In this document: piece by piece, positions 44,857 to 54,434 of the stretch | How positions within the stretch are numbered: position 1 is the first letter of the stretch | Layout of the letters: each line of letters opens with the position of its first letter | Assembly (NCBI RefSeq): GCF_900120405.1 | Contig: NZ_LT635493.1 | Coordinates: 865,452-929,451, forward strand | Reading direction: 5' to 3' | Length of the DNA: 64,000 nucleotides | Source of the DNA: Urinicoccus massiliensis | Lineage (GTDB): Bacteria; Bacillota; Clostridia; Tissierellales; Peptoniphilaceae | Position numbers and translations under genes: made by a program | The notes under the pieces: model-generated | Database searches by the model: none | Told to the model about the DNA's origin: nothing | The model's input: the letters and a program-made list of their open reading frames with translations, nothing else

Positions 44857-45867
44857 ATGATTGAAGTTAGTCATTTAGTGAAAGAATTTTCCAATGATGG
44901 GAAGGTCTTTCGAGCAGTGGATGATGTCAGCTTCCAAGTGAAAAAAGGGGAGATCTATGGCATTATCGGCCTGTCCGGAGCCGGGAAGTCCACCCTGGTT
45001 CGGTGCCTGAACCGCTTAGAAGAACCCACATCGGGAAAAATCTTCATTGACGGAGTAGACATGGTGGCTCTGAGCAAAAAAGAGCTTTTAAATCAAAGAA
45101 AGGATATAGGGATGATCTTCCAACACTTCAACCTATTCCTGCAAAAGACGGTTTACGACAACATTGCCTACCCCCTGGAAATTCAAAAGTGGCCCAAGGA
45201 AAAAATCCAGGCTAGGGTGGAAGAACTCCTGGATTTTATTGACCTCAAGGACAAGAGGGGGGTCTATCCCTCTTCCCTGTCCGGGGGGCAAAAACAAAGA
45301 GTGGCCATAGCCAGAGCCCTGGCCACCAGTCCAAAAATCCTCCTAAGCGATGAAGGGACCTCAGCCCTGGACCCCATCAACACCCGGATGGTAGTAGAAA
45401 CCTTGAAAAAAACAGTCAAGGACCTAAATACCACCATCATCATGATTACCCACCAAATGGAGGTGGCCAAGGATATTTGCGACCGGATTGCCGTAATGGA
45501 AAATGGGAAAATCATTGAAGAAAATACTGTGGAAGAACTCTTCCGGGCTCCCAAGACCAAGCAAACCCAAAAATTTATTTCCTCTTTAAGAGAAAGCGAC
45601 AACCCCGACCAAAATATTGACCTGACCAAGTACAAGGGCCGGGTCCTCCGCCTGTCCTATGACGACCAGACAGTGGACCAACCCATCTTGTCCCGCTGTA
45701 TCAAGGACTACCAGGTGGATGTCAACTTGCTTTCAGGCAATATGAACCGCTTGGATGTCAAGGATTTTGGCTATATGATTGTGGAAGTTTTAGGCTCGGA
45801 CCAACAAGTTGACCAGGCCCTGGCCTTTATGAAAGAAAAAGGAGTCTATGTGGAGGTGCTTAAATGA
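44857..45867 (+). CDS. metN: Methionine ABC transporter ATPase MetN
   Basis: ATPase of the methionine importer: Walker A GLSGAGKST near residue 38, signature LSGGQKQRV, Walker B ILLSDEGTSALD and switch His in MITHQM. A C-terminal NIL/ACT-like domain (about 265-336) is the methionine-sensing regulatory part typical of MetN. 336 residues. First gene after the SAM riboswitch; overlaps metI by 4 bases. Confidence 0.97.
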   Translation: MIEVSHLVKEFSNDGKVFRAVDDVSFQVKKGEIYGIIGLSGAGKSTLVRCLNRLEEPTSGKIFIDGVDMVALSKKELLNQRKDIGMIFQHFNLFLQKTVYDNIAYPLEIQKWPKEKIQARVEELLDFIDLKDKRGVYPSSLSGGQKQRVAIARALATSPKILLSDEGTSALDPINTRMVVETLKKTVKDLNTTIIMITHQMEVAKDICDRIAVMENGKIIEENTVEELFRAPKTKQTQKFISSLRESDNPDQNIDLTKYKGRVLRLSYDDQTVDQPILSRCIKDYQVDVNLLSGNMNRLDVKDFGYMIVEVLGSDQQVDQALAFMKEKGVYVEVLK

Positions 45868-46517
45868 TTGAAAAATTTACATCCATCGTTTTACCGTCCA
45901 TTCCAGACACCCTCTACATGGTCTTTTTTTCCTCCCTCTTTTCCATGTTGATTGGAATTCCCCTGGCCCTGATTTTAATCGTGACAAGACCCGGGGGCCT
46001 AAACCCAAAACCCAAGGGCTACCAGGTCCTGGACACCATCATCAACACCCTGCGGTCCTTTCCCTTTGTGATTTTGATCATGGTAGTCTACCCCCTGTCC
46101 CGGCTCTTAATTGGCAAAAGCATTGGCCCTACAGCGGCCATTGTCCCCCTAACGGTGGCAGCCATTCCCTTTGTAGCCCGGATTATGGAAGGGGTCTTCC
46201 TGGAAGTGGACGAAGGCTTGGTAGAAGCTGCCAGGGCCATGGGGTCCACCAATGGGCAAATCCTCACCAAGGTCATCCTGCCTGAAAGTTTGCCCTCCAT
46301 CATCAATTCCATGACCATGACTATTATCAACATCATCGGCTATTCAGCCATGGCCGGGATGTTGGGAGCCGGAGGGCTGGGAGAAATCGCCACCCGCTAC
46401 GGCCACTACCGCAACCAATTGGACATCCTCTGGATGAGCGTAATCTGCATCATCATCATTGTCCAAGTGGTCCAGTGGATTGGTAACCGACTTACAAATA
46501 CAACAAATAAAAAGTAA
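45864..46517 (+). CDS. metI: Methionine ABC transporter permease MetI
   Basis: Five-helix permease with the MetI-type loop ARAMGSTNGQILTKVILPESLPSI (EAA loop) and IIGYSAMAGMLGAGGLGEIATRYG. 217 residues, normal. ATG in the metN stop overlap. Confidence 0.96.
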   Translation: MIEKFTSIVLPSIPDTLYMVFFSSLFSMLIGIPLALILIVTRPGGLNPKPKGYQVLDTIINTLRSFPFVILIMVVYPLSRLLIGKSIGPTAAIVPLTVAAIPFVARIMEGVFLEVDEGLVEAARAMGSTNGQILTKVILPESLPSIINSMTMTIINIIGYSAMAGMLGAGGLGEIATRYGHYRNQLDILWMSVICIIIIVQVVQWIGNRLTNTTNKK

Positions 46518-46528
46518 AGGAGAACGAC

Positions 46529-47347
46529 ATGAAAAAAATGAAAAAATTTATTTTAGCTAGCCTACTTTCCTGCCTAGTTCTTTTAAGTGCTTGTGGACAA
46601 AAAGCAAGCCCGGACCAAGGAGCAGGAGACAATAAAATCCGCCTAGGGGTCAGTCCTGTACCCCACGAAGAAATCATCAAGGCCCTGGAACCTGAATTTA
46701 AAAAGGCCGGCCTGGATGTAGAAGTAACCACCTTTGATGACTATGTAATGCCCAACCTGGCCTTGGACCAAGGAGACCTGGATGCCAACTTCTTCCAACA
46801 CGCTCCCTACCTGGATGACTTCATCAAGGAAAGAGGCGTCAAGTTGGTCAACCTGGGAGCCGTTCACTTGGAACCCATTGGTTTTTACTCCGCCAAGTAC
46901 AAGTCTGTAGATGAACTAAAAGATGGCGATGAAATCTTAATCCCCAACGATGCCACCAATGGTGGTCGGGCTTTAATCCTCTTAGAAAAAGCAGGAGTTA
47001 TCAAGCTAAATGACCCCAGCAACCTGGCTGTAACGGAAAAAGATATTACAGAAAATCCCAAGAACTTGAAATTCACAGCCCTGGATGCACCAAGCATTCC
47101 CAGGTCCTATAAGGAAGTAGCGGGAGCTGTCATCAACTCCAACTATGCCTTGGGAGCTGGTTTAGACCCAACCAAGGACAGCCTTTTGACAGAAGACAAG
47201 GATTCTCCCTACGCCAACATTATTGCCGTTCGCCAAGGGGAAGAAGGCCAAGAAAAATTCAAGAAATTTATGGAAGTGTTGCATTCAGATGCCTGCCGTA
47301 AATTTATTGAAGACACCTACAAGGGCGCTGTAGTCCCAGCATTTTAA
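46529..47347 (+). CDS. metQ: Methionine-binding lipoprotein MetQ
   Basis: NlpA-family substrate-binding protein. Signal peptide with lipobox LSAC (Cys22), then VSPVPHEEIIKALEPEFKKAG, LDANFFQHAPYLDDF and IPNDATNGGRALILLEKAG, all MetQ hallmarks. 272 residues. AAAGGAG precedes the ATG. Confidence 0.97.
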   Translation: MKKMKKFILASLLSCLVLLSACGQKASPDQGAGDNKIRLGVSPVPHEEIIKALEPEFKKAGLDVEVTTFDDYVMPNLALDQGDLDANFFQHAPYLDDFIKERGVKLVNLGAVHLEPIGFYSAKYKSVDELKDGDEILIPNDATNGGRALILLEKAGVIKLNDPSNLAVTEKDITENPKNLKFTALDAPSIPRSYKEVAGAVINSNYALGAGLDPTKDSLLTEDKDSPYANIIAVRQGEEGQEKFKKFMEVLHSDACRKFIEDTYKGAVVPAF

Positions 47348-47359
47348 ATAAAGATAAGG

Positions 47360-47391
47360 AAAGACTATGGAAAAATCCATAGTCTTTTTTT
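47360..47391 (+). terminator. Terminator of metNIQ
   Basis: Perfect 12-bp stem AAAGACTATGGA/TCCATAGTCTTT, 4-base loop, T run. Confidence 0.9.
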
Positions 47392-47419
47392 GTGGGAAAT
47401 AGGCAGGTTAAAGAAAGTT

Positions 47420-47428
47420 TGCTATAAT
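47420..47428 (+). promoter_or_regulatory. Extended -10 promoter
   Basis: TGCTATAAT, 27 bases before the methyltransferase gene; no clear -35. Confidence 0.6.
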
Positions 47429-47455
47429 GATTTTAAAGGATAGGAGGAATCATAG

Positions 47456-48130
47456 ATGGATACAGTGCCTGGAACCGGCTACAAGATTGCCCAGGGCCCT
47501 GGGGCCTTTTCATATAGCATTGACAGCTTGTTTTTAACTTATTTTGCCCGGGCCAAGGGGCGGGTTTTGGACCTGGGTTGCGGGCCGGGAATCTTGTATT
47601 TTCGCAGTCTCAATCCGGACCTCAAATCCTACACAGGCCTGGACATCAACCCCCAAGCCCTGGACTATTTTCGGGAGAGCCTGGCCTATAACGGCCTGGG
47701 CCGGGAGGTTCGTTTGGAAGAAAAATCCCTGGAAGACTTTCATGAACCCGGGGCCTATGAGACGGTTTTATGCAACCCTCCCTACTATCAAAACTACTTA
47801 AGAACGGAAAATTCAGAAAAAAACCAGGCCAAGCATGAAGGCAATCTGGGTCTCAGGGACTTTATTTTAAAGGGGGCCCAAAGTTTGAGACCCCTGGGGT
47901 CTCTCTACCTGGTCCTGCCGGCGGACCGGCTGGTGGATGCCATGGTTTTTTGCCGCCAGGGAGGGGCAGAACCCAAGAGGCTACAATTTTTATCCAAGAA
48001 AAGTCAGGGCCAGGCCCATTGGTTTTGCCTAGAGGCTAGGAAAAATGCCAAGCCCCACTTGAGGGTGGACCCGGATTTAAACCTCCAAGACCACCGGGAC
48101 CTAATCTACAGTGGCCCCCGGAATTTGTGA
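47456..48130 (+). CDS. TrmN6-like tRNA adenine-N6 methyltransferase
   Basis: 224-residue class I SAM methyltransferase: motif I LDLGCGPGIL near residue 36 and the N6-adenine catalytic motif NPPYY in VLCNPPYYQ. The GPGAFSYSIDSLFLTYFA start and placement next to rsmI are typical of YabB/TrmN6 proteins that modify A37 of tRNA-Val or related sites. Target is inferred. AGGAGG site before the ATG. Confidence 0.85.
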   Translation: MDTVPGTGYKIAQGPGAFSYSIDSLFLTYFARAKGRVLDLGCGPGILYFRSLNPDLKSYTGLDINPQALDYFRESLAYNGLGREVRLEEKSLEDFHEPGAYETVLCNPPYYQNYLRTENSEKNQAKHEGNLGLRDFILKGAQSLRPLGSLYLVLPADRLVDAMVFCRQGGAEPKRLQFLSKKSQGQAHWFCLEARKNAKPHLRVDPDLNLQDHRDLIYSGPRNL

Positions 48131-48155
48131 TAAAATAAGAGGGAAAGGAGAAGCC

Positions 48156-48953
48156 ATGCTTTATATTGTCCCCACACCCATTGGAAATTTAGAAGACATG
48201 ACCTATCGAGGGGTCCGGGTTTTGAAGGAATGCGACTTGATTTGCTGTGAAGACACCCGGACCAGCCAGGTGCTCTTAAAGCACTATGGCATTGAAAGCC
48301 CCACAAGAAGCTACCATAAATTTAACGAAAAAGAGGCCCTGGATGGACTCTTGGACCTTTTAAGGCAGGGTAAAGACCTGGCCCTAATTAGCGATGCTGG
48401 CATGCCAGGGATCCAAGACCCAGGGCGGATTTTAATCCAGGCCTGCATCCAAGAGGGCCTGGACTATACAGTTTTACCCGGCCCCTCTGCCGGAATTACA
48501 GCCTTTATCGCTTCAGGTTTTTTGTCTGAATCCTTTGAATACATTGGCTTTTTACCGGAAAAGTCCGGCAAGCGGAAAAAGGTCTTGGAGGAAGTAAGGG
48601 GCCACAAGAACCCCATGATTTTTTACGAAGCCCCCCACAGGATCCAGGCCTGCCTGGAAGATATGCGGGAGGTCTTGGGGTCCAGGCAGGTTTTTTTGGG
48701 CCGGGAATTGACCAAAAAATTTGAAGACTACCAAAGCTTCAACCTGGAAGAGGACTTTCAAGACCAGGTCAAGGCCAAGGGAGAATTTGTCGTCATTGTC
48801 CAAGGAGACCAGACCCAGGAAGAGGTGGACATTCAAGCCGCCTTGCGGGACTGCCTCCAAGAGGGGATGAAGGTTTCCCAAGCAGTAAAGGAAGTGGCCA
48901 AGACCTATGGTCTCGCCAAAAACCATGTCTATAAGGAAAGTTTAAAACTATGA
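48156..48953 (+). CDS. rsmI: 16S rRNA C1402 2'-O-methyltransferase RsmI
   Basis: Tetrapyrrole-methylase fold. Starts LYIVPTPIGNLEDMTYRGV and continues with CEDTRTSQVLL, LISDAGMPGIQDPG and LPGPSAGITAFIASG, all diagnostic. 265 residues. ATG at 48156 follows AAAGGAG; the in-frame upstream extension to 48111 lies inside the preceding gene and is rejected. Overlaps the next gene by 4 bases. Confidence 0.96.
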   Translation: MLYIVPTPIGNLEDMTYRGVRVLKECDLICCEDTRTSQVLLKHYGIESPTRSYHKFNEKEALDGLLDLLRQGKDLALISDAGMPGIQDPGRILIQACIQEGLDYTVLPGPSAGITAFIASGFLSESFEYIGFLPEKSGKRKKVLEEVRGHKNPMIFYEAPHRIQACLEDMREVLGSRQVFLGRELTKKFEDYQSFNLEEDFQDQVKAKGEFVVIVQGDQTQEEVDIQAALRDCLQEGMKVSQAVKEVAKTYGLAKNHVYKESLKL

Positions 48954-49897
48954 AAAACACCCAATATTTTGCAGGAATCATCCAAGAACTCAATGGAGTC
49001 TTGGAGGAGAAATATCGCAAGATCCATGCATGGTCCCAGGAGGAATTTCTGGACTATATCCAGACCTATGCCGGTCCCCTAGGCCGGATGAAAAAATTGA
49101 CCCCCCAAGAGCTTAAGGAATACGGAGTGGTAGTGGGCCTGGATGGGTCTGTCAACCGGCTGGGGGGAGCCTACCCCCACTATGTGGAACTCTACCGGGG
49201 CCTGGCCATGTCCACCCAGGGCCATTCCTCCAGTGTGGAAGAAATTTACACCCCCCTTTTGGAAGAAAAAATGGACCAGGAAGAAGACCAAGACCAAAAA
49301 GACCAGGACGACCGGAAAAGACGCCTGGCAGAAATTGAAATGAAAACGGCCATCCAGTACATGAAGACCCAGCCTGTGGATTATCTGATGATGGATGGAG
49401 GCCTGATCCGCTACCGGATGTACTCCAACCTCTGGGAGGAATTTACCCAAACCGCCCTGGAAAGAGATGTGGTGACCTTTGGGGTCATCAAGGATATTAA
49501 GACAGCCATCTTGGGCCAGGGGGACCAAACCCAGGGTCTCTATGACCGGGAAATCCTATTTGGCCAGCTCAAGGCTGGAGATGTGATCTATATTGATGAT
49601 AAGAAAAATAAGAAGGTCCCCAGTGGGCTGACTTCGGCCTTTTTAAAGAGCTCCAAGGAAATCCAAGTTATTGGGGTGGACCTCTTAAAGGAACAAGAAG
49701 GCCAAATGGAAAAAGTGTGTAACCTGGTCTACACCCTGACCCCAGAAGGAGGCAGGGGAGTTCCCCTTTGGATTGATATTGTAGACCATGAGGTGAAAAT
49801 CACCGACCAGGAAATGGAGGCCCTTTTTGAGTCCTACATGGACCGGGACCTCTTCCATCGTTTGTTTGTATCGGAAAGAGATTTACGAAGATTGTGA
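48950..49897 (+). CDS. nurA: NurA-domain nuclease
   Basis: 315 residues. The NurA domain is recognised by the early acidic motif VVGLDGSVNRLGG (Asp65, metal ligand), the second acidic site YLMMDGGLIRYRM and a late IDIVDHE. NurA is a DNA end-processing nuclease that works inside the ring of HerA; the herA gene follows 7 bases later, which supports both calls. An acidic Asp/Glu/Gln-rich loop lies around 100-125. ATG overlaps the rsmI stop. Confidence 0.82.
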   Translation: MKNTQYFAGIIQELNGVLEEKYRKIHAWSQEEFLDYIQTYAGPLGRMKKLTPQELKEYGVVVGLDGSVNRLGGAYPHYVELYRGLAMSTQGHSSSVEEIYTPLLEEKMDQEEDQDQKDQDDRKRRLAEIEMKTAIQYMKTQPVDYLMMDGGLIRYRMYSNLWEEFTQTALERDVVTFGVIKDIKTAILGQGDQTQGLYDREILFGQLKAGDVIYIDDKKNKKVPSGLTSAFLKSSKEIQVIGVDLLKEQEGQMEKVCNLVYTLTPEGGRGVPLWIDIVDHEVKITDQEMEALFESYMDRDLFHRLFVSERDLRRL

Positions 49898-49904
49898 GGG
49901 AAAA

Positions 49905-51740
49905 ATGCAAGTAGTGGGAATCACAAGCCAACAAGAAGTCACCATTGGCAGCAAGGATCGAAACTTTCGAATCAATGAATTGCTGATGATTGAAGACGGT
50001 CAAATGGGAGACCTCTTGGCTGAAGTTGTTGAAACAAAAACCTTTAACCGCTTTATCCCCCTGGATATGGGAGGGGACTTTGTGGATGCCTCTGTCCTGG
50101 ATAGCCTCAAGGCCATGGGCTACAATGTAGATGACGAAACCATCTACATTGCCAAGGCCCGGCTCTTTGAAGAGGCCACCTATCCCGTCTTGACAGGGTC
50201 CATGGCCCGGTCTCCGGAATTTGAAGAAGTCAAGGACGTGCTTTTGGCCACGGTGCCGGACCGGGGCCTGACCCTGGGGAGCATCCGAAATACCGACGAT
50301 ATCTACTGCCAGGCCACGGAGGAATTTAAAAATCTTTATGAAACCCTGGAAGGGGACCTGGTGGGCCAAAAGGACCTGCCCTATATCCTGGATATCCGGT
50401 CCATGCACCAATACCCCCACATTGGAATTTTTGGTGGGTCCGGGTCGGGAAAGAGTTTCGGCCTCAGGGTCCTCTTGGAAGAATTGATGAAAAAAAGTCT
50501 CCCTACTGTGGTCTTGGACCCCCATTATGAAATGGACTTTAAGAACCCGGCTGGGGGCAAGTTTGCTAAAAGCTACCAGGACCAGTTTGTCAAACTGCAA
50601 ATTGGCGAAGACGTGGGGATTAAGTTTGAGCAATTAAGTGTAGGAGACATCAACCACCTCTTGGGGGCCGTTTCCGTCCTGACAGATTCTATGAAAAATG
50701 TCGTGGCCAGCCTCTTTAAAAAGGGCAACAACCTGCCCACCTTCCTAGAAAGAATCCATGCTCTCTTGGAAGTGGGAGACATGGGGGGAGAAAAACGCTA
50801 CAGTGCCGAAATCCAGTACGCCTCCCCTGACAAGCAAAAACTCATGGAGAGAAATTTAAAGATTTTTGCAGAATTGGGGCAAAACCTCCCTCTGGAATCT
50901 GTCCGGGGAATTTCCTGGCGGATGGCCAATTTGGAAAGAGAGGGCCTTTTTAACAAGGACATCCTGCCTGTGATAGAAAATCTCATCCAAGGTAAGCTTG
51001 TTGTGGTTCAAGGGAGCATGCGGACCCTTCAAATGTTTTCTACCTACCTGGTCCGGACCCTCTACAACAAGCGCAGGACCTACCGGGACGACAAACTCCG
51101 GGGCCTGGGGGGAGACTACTTCCCACCCTTTTTCATCGTCAATGATGAGGCCCACAACTTTGCTCCCAAGGGACTGGAATCTCCCACCAAGTCAGCCTTG
51201 AAAGAAATTGCCCAAGAAGGACGAAAGTACGGCGTCTTTTTGGTCATGGCTACCCAAAGGCCCACCCTTTTGGATGAAACCATTACAGCCCAGTTAAACA
51301 CCAAGTTCATCTTCCGAACCGTCCGGGCCTCGGATATTGATACCATCCGGGAAGAAACTGACCTAACGGCAGAAGAAGCCCACCGGCTCCCCTACCTAAG
51401 GACCGGAGACGTCTTTATCTCCGCCTCCCAAATGGGCCGGACCAGCTTTGCCCGGATCCGGGCAGCGGAAACCACCTCCCCCCACAGCGAGAACCCCTTT
51501 GATGAATTGATCCAACAAAAAAAGGAAAAATTTTCTGACCTCTTGCGGGAGTTGAAACCCTACTACCCCGTCAAGGACTCCAATGTCATCACCGTCATTA
51601 CCGGCCTGTCCAAGGCAGGCATCAACATCACCTATGATGACCTAAAGGAATCCCTAAAACAAATGGCCCAAGAGGGCTTATTGGAGAAAAAAGAAGACTT
51701 CCTGGGCAATGCCGCCTATAGCTTGCCGGAAGAAAAATAA
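49905..51740 (+). CDS. herA: HerA-like DNA-translocating ATPase
   Basis: 611 residues. N-terminal HAS-barrel-like region (1-110), Walker A GGSGSGKS at 177-184, Walker B with Asp414-Glu415 in FFIVNDEAHNFAPKG, and an arginine-finger region near QRPTLLDETITAQLNTKF. It forms hexamers that pump DNA and serve NurA. ATG at 49905 is chosen; the longer frame from 49827 overlaps nurA and lacks a ribosome site. A terminator follows. Confidence 0.9.
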   Translation: MQVVGITSQQEVTIGSKDRNFRINELLMIEDGQMGDLLAEVVETKTFNRFIPLDMGGDFVDASVLDSLKAMGYNVDDETIYIAKARLFEEATYPVLTGSMARSPEFEEVKDVLLATVPDRGLTLGSIRNTDDIYCQATEEFKNLYETLEGDLVGQKDLPYILDIRSMHQYPHIGIFGGSGSGKSFGLRVLLEELMKKSLPTVVLDPHYEMDFKNPAGGKFAKSYQDQFVKLQIGEDVGIKFEQLSVGDINHLLGAVSVLTDSMKNVVASLFKKGNNLPTFLERIHALLEVGDMGGEKRYSAEIQYASPDKQKLMERNLKIFAELGQNLPLESVRGISWRMANLEREGLFNKDILPVIENLIQGKLVVVQGSMRTLQMFSTYLVRTLYNKRRTYRDDKLRGLGGDYFPPFFIVNDEAHNFAPKGLESPTKSALKEIAQEGRKYGVFLVMATQRPTLLDETITAQLNTKFIFRTVRASDIDTIREETDLTAEEAHRLPYLRTGDVFISASQMGRTSFARIRAAETTSPHSENPFDELIQQKKEKFSDLLRELKPYYPVKDSNVITVITGLSKAGINITYDDLKESLKQMAQEGLLEKKEDFLGNAAYSLPEEK

Positions 51741-51743
51741 AGA

Positions 51744-51773
51744 GCAACCCGGGAGCCCAGCCCCGGGTTTTGC
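51744..51773 (+). terminator. Terminator after herA
   Basis: Stem GCAACCCGGG/CCCGGGTTTTGC with a short loop and weak T tail. Confidence 0.65.
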
Positions 51774-51836
51774 CTTAGGGACCATATTTTCCAAATAAGG
51801 CTGAAAACTAACCTAGTAAGAAGGGAAAAAATTCAG

Positions 51837-51842
51837 TATAAT
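51837..51842 (+). promoter_or_regulatory. -10 box of guaA
   Basis: TATAAT about 20 bases before guaA; no purine-riboswitch features precede it and the -35 is poor. Confidence 0.5.
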
Positions 51843-51862
51843 AGAAGCAAGGAGGGTATCCA

Positions 51863-53389
51863 ATGGAACAAGAAGTTATGATTATCGATTTTGGCGGACA
51901 ATACAACCAATTAATCGCTCGACGTGTGCGGGATTTACACGTCTATTGCGAAGTTGTCCCCTATAAAAAAGTAGACCAGTACTTAGAAAAACACAGGCCC
52001 CAGGGAATCATCTTTACCGGGGGGCCCAATAGCGTCTATGTAGACGATGCACCCAAAATTGACCTAAAAATTTACGACCTGGGCATTCCCATTTTGGGCC
52101 TTTGCTATGGTATGCAAAGAATGGCCGTAGACCTGGGAGGCCAAGTGAGCCGGTCCCAAAGCCGGGAATTCGGCAAGACCCCCACAAGTTTTGACAGCCG
52201 GGCCAAGCTCTTTAAGGGCATTGGAGATTCCATAACCTGGATGAGCCACCAAGACTTTGTGACCCAAGTGCCCCAAGGCTTTGAGACAGTGGCCTCAACC
52301 CAGTCCACCCCCAATACAGCCATGGCTAATGAAGATAAAAAACTCTATGGAGTCCAATTCCATCCTGAAGTCAACCACACAGAAAAAGGCCAAGATATGT
52401 TAAGAAATTTCCTCTACGACATTTGTGGCCTGGAAGGAAAGTGGACCATGGACCGCTATGCCAAGACAGCCATTGAAGGCATCCGCAAGCAAGTAGGCCA
52501 AGGCAAGGTACTTTTGGCCCTGTCCGGCGGAGTGGATTCCTCAGTTTGTGCCAAACTTTTGGAAAAAGCCATTGGAGACCAACTAACCTGTATTTTTGTG
52601 GACCATGGTTTGATGCGGAAAAACGAAGGTGACGAAGTAGAAGCCGCCTTTAAGGACACAGACCTCCACTTTATCCGGGTCAATGCAGAAGACCGCTTCC
52701 TGGCAAGACTTAAGGGCGTAACAGACCCCGAAGAAAAACGAAAGATCATTGGAGAAGAATTCATCCGGGTCTTTGAAGAAGAAGGACGAAAAATCGGGTC
52801 CGTAGACTACCTGGCCCAAGGAACCATCTACCCCGACATCATCGAATCCGGAGCCGGAGATGCAGCCGTGATCAAGTCCCACCACAATGTGGGAGGCCTG
52901 CCAGCTGTTGTGGACTTTAAGGGCCTTGTAGAACCCCTACGCCAACTCTTTAAAGACGAAGTTCGGGAATTGGGCCAAGAATTGGGCCTGGCCGACTACC
53001 TGGTTTGGAGACAACCCTTCCCGGGACCAGGATTGGGTATCCGGGTTATGGGAGAAATTAGCAAGGAAAGATTAGACATCCTAAGAGATGCCGACGCCAT
53101 CTACCGGGAAGAAATTGCCAAGGCCGGCCTAGACCGGTCCATCAACCAATACTTTGCCGTCCTGACCAACAACCGTACCGTAGGCGTTATGGGTGACTAC
53201 CGGACCTACGACTATACCCTGGCCCTTAGAGCCGTAGAAACCACCGACTTTATGACCGCCGATTGGTCCAAGATTCCCTACGAAGTTTTGGAAAAAATTT
53301 CCAGCCGGATCGTAGGCGAAGTGGACCATATCAACCGGATTGTCTATGATATTACAAGTAAACCACCGGCTACGATTGAATGGGAATAA
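51863..53389 (+). CDS. guaA: GMP synthase (glutamine-hydrolysing)
   Basis: Converts XMP to GMP. Class I glutamine amidotransferase domain (1-195) with nucleophile Cys81 (LGLCYGMQ) and the His-Glu pair in [13 protein letters not shown]-pyrophosphatase domain with the PP-loop [12 protein letters not shown]-terminal dimerisation domain ending KPPATIEWE. 508 residues. Its last 14 bases, including the stop, are the left attachment core of the integrated element, and the gene is unbroken. Confidence 0.98.
   Translation: MEQEVMIIDFGGQYNQLIARRVRDLHVYCEVVPYKKVDQYLEKHRPQGIIFTGGPNSVYVDDAPKIDLKIYDLGIPILGLCYGMQRMAVDLGGQVSRSQSREFGKTPTSFDSRAKLFKGIGDSITWMSHQDFVTQVPQGFETVASTQSTPNTAMANEDKKLYGVQFHPEVNHTEKGQDMLRNFLYDICGLEGKWTMDRYAKTAIEGIRKQVGQGKVLLALSGGVDSSVCAKLLEKAIGDQLTCIFVDHGLMRKNEGDEVEAAFKDTDLHFIRVNAEDRFLARLKGVTDPEEKRKIIGEEFIRVFEEEGRKIGSVDYLAQGTIYPDIIESGAGDAAVIKSHHNVGGLPAVVDFKGLVEPLRQLFKDEVRELGQELGLADYLVWRQPFPGPGLGIRVMGEISKERLDILRDADAIYREEIAKAGLDRSINQYFAVLTNNRTVGVMGDYRTYDYTLALRAVETTDFMTADWSKIPYEVLEKISSRIVGEVDHINRIVYDITSKPPATIEWE
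53376..53389 (+). repeat. attL core of the guaA-integrated element
   Basis: TTGAATGGGAATAA at the very end of guaA, repeated exactly at 61135-61148. The 3' end of guaA is a known integration site for tyrosine-recombinase elements in Bacillota. Confidence 0.85.
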
Positions 53390-53433
53390 GAGATAAAGGC
53401 TTGAAAGCCTGTATTTTACAATATTTAAAAATA

Positions 53434-53456
53434 TAAGCGTAACAAAAGCGTAACAA
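53434..53456 (+). repeat. Left arm-type repeat (two GCGTAAC units)
   Basis: Two GCGTAAC copies 11 bases apart. The same 23-base block recurs at 61013-61035 with one difference. Likely binding sites for the integrase arm domain or excisionase. Confidence 0.6.
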
Positions 53457-53499
53457 AAAAGGACGAGTTTAGAAAGTTTATACTTTACTCGTCCTTTTT
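53455..53499 (-). terminator. Terminator at the left end of the element
   Basis: Stem AAAAAGGACGAGT/ACTCGTCCTTTTT working in both directions; on the minus strand it overlaps the end of the sigma-like gene. Confidence 0.8.
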
Positions 53500-54255
53500 A
53501 AGTGTTTTTAAAGTTTTAATAAAAAGACTTCTTTCCTGCTGAAGCTTTTTTAATATTATGTTTTCAACTGGTGAAACTAGTTTATTTGTGGGGCCTGTTT
53601 TTCCATTTTCAAAATGGAAGGAGGGATAATAGGATATTGGTTTTCTCTCTAGATATAACATTCTAAAATATTTAGTATTTCTTAGCTTGTTTTCTGCTCT
53701 ATCCTTGATATTTCTGATGTTTTGAACATCTAAATGAAGGATACTAGATATTTGACTATAAGTTTTCATTTCCTGGCCTATACCATAAAAGGCCATTATT
53801 ACATTTAGTTCTAAGGCATCTAGGCTAAAAGATAGATTTTTACGTACATCAGAATAGAACTGTTGATTTACAATCTCTCTTTCAATGTTAATCTTATCAT
53901 CTTCAATTGTATCAATTAAAAAAGTATCTTCCTCATCATTTGATTGTATTGGAGCGTCTAAAGATAAATCTTTATGATAATCAAGCCGATCTCTTGTCAA
54001 AGCTAAAATACATTTAATGGCATAGGTTGAGAACTTAAATCCAAGGCTAGGGTCAAAGGTTTCAATAGCATTTATTAAAGCTATATAGCCATCTTGTAGC
54101 ATTTCTTCATAGTCATGAATACCCTCGACATAAAGGTTATACCTATTTATTGTATAGGGAACTAGCCCCATATTGTTTAGGACGATTTCATTCCTAATTT
54201 CAGTATTTTGCTTATTTTCGGTGTATTCTTTAAACAGTTTTTCATTATTTACCAT
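53485..54255 (-). CDS. Sigma-70-family factor of the element
   Basis: 256 residues. Region 2 is visible as YEEMLQDGYIALINAIETFDPSLGFKFSTYAIKCI (about 50-85), which includes the core-binding and -10 recognition helices. A region-4-like helix-turn-helix is around 165-195 (TYSQISSILHLDVQNIRNIKDRAENKLR). It resembles small sporulation or phage sigma factors. No clear ribosome site before the ATG. As the last leftward gene it could direct transcription of the capsid module or of host genes. Confidence 0.8.
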   Translation of the reverse strand: MVNNEKLFKEYTENKQNTEIRNEIVLNNMGLVPYTINRYNLYVEGIHDYEEMLQDGYIALINAIETFDPSLGFKFSTYAIKCILALTRDRLDYHKDLSLDAPIQSNDEEDTFLIDTIEDDKINIEREIVNQQFYSDVRKNLSFSLDALELNVIMAFYGIGQEMKTYSQISSILHLDVQNIRNIKDRAENKLRNTKYFRMLYLERKPISYYPSFHFENGKTGPTNKLVSPVENIILKKLQQERSLFIKTLKTLKKDE

Positions 54256-54434
54256 AGTATTTTTTCAAATATCATTTCTATAAATTTCTTGAATAACTTT
54301 CGTTTAAACTTCCAAGGCTCATTGGTCCAGGGTTTCAATCTTCATTATAAATATCAACCCCTTTCACGAAAAAATATGTACAGTGATGGCCGGAGTCCGC
54401 TGGCCAGCCCGGAGGGGGAGTTATGCCCCCATAA
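54256..54434 (-). other. Intergenic region with GC-rich structured patch
   Basis: Within AT-rich DNA, 54388-54430 is a GC-rich patch with GGGGG/CCCCC and CCGG/CTGGCCAG palindromes. A minus-strand TATAAT lies near 54343-54348, before the sigma gene. The patch could be a terminator, an RNA structure or a packaging-recognition site. Confidence 0.4.
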
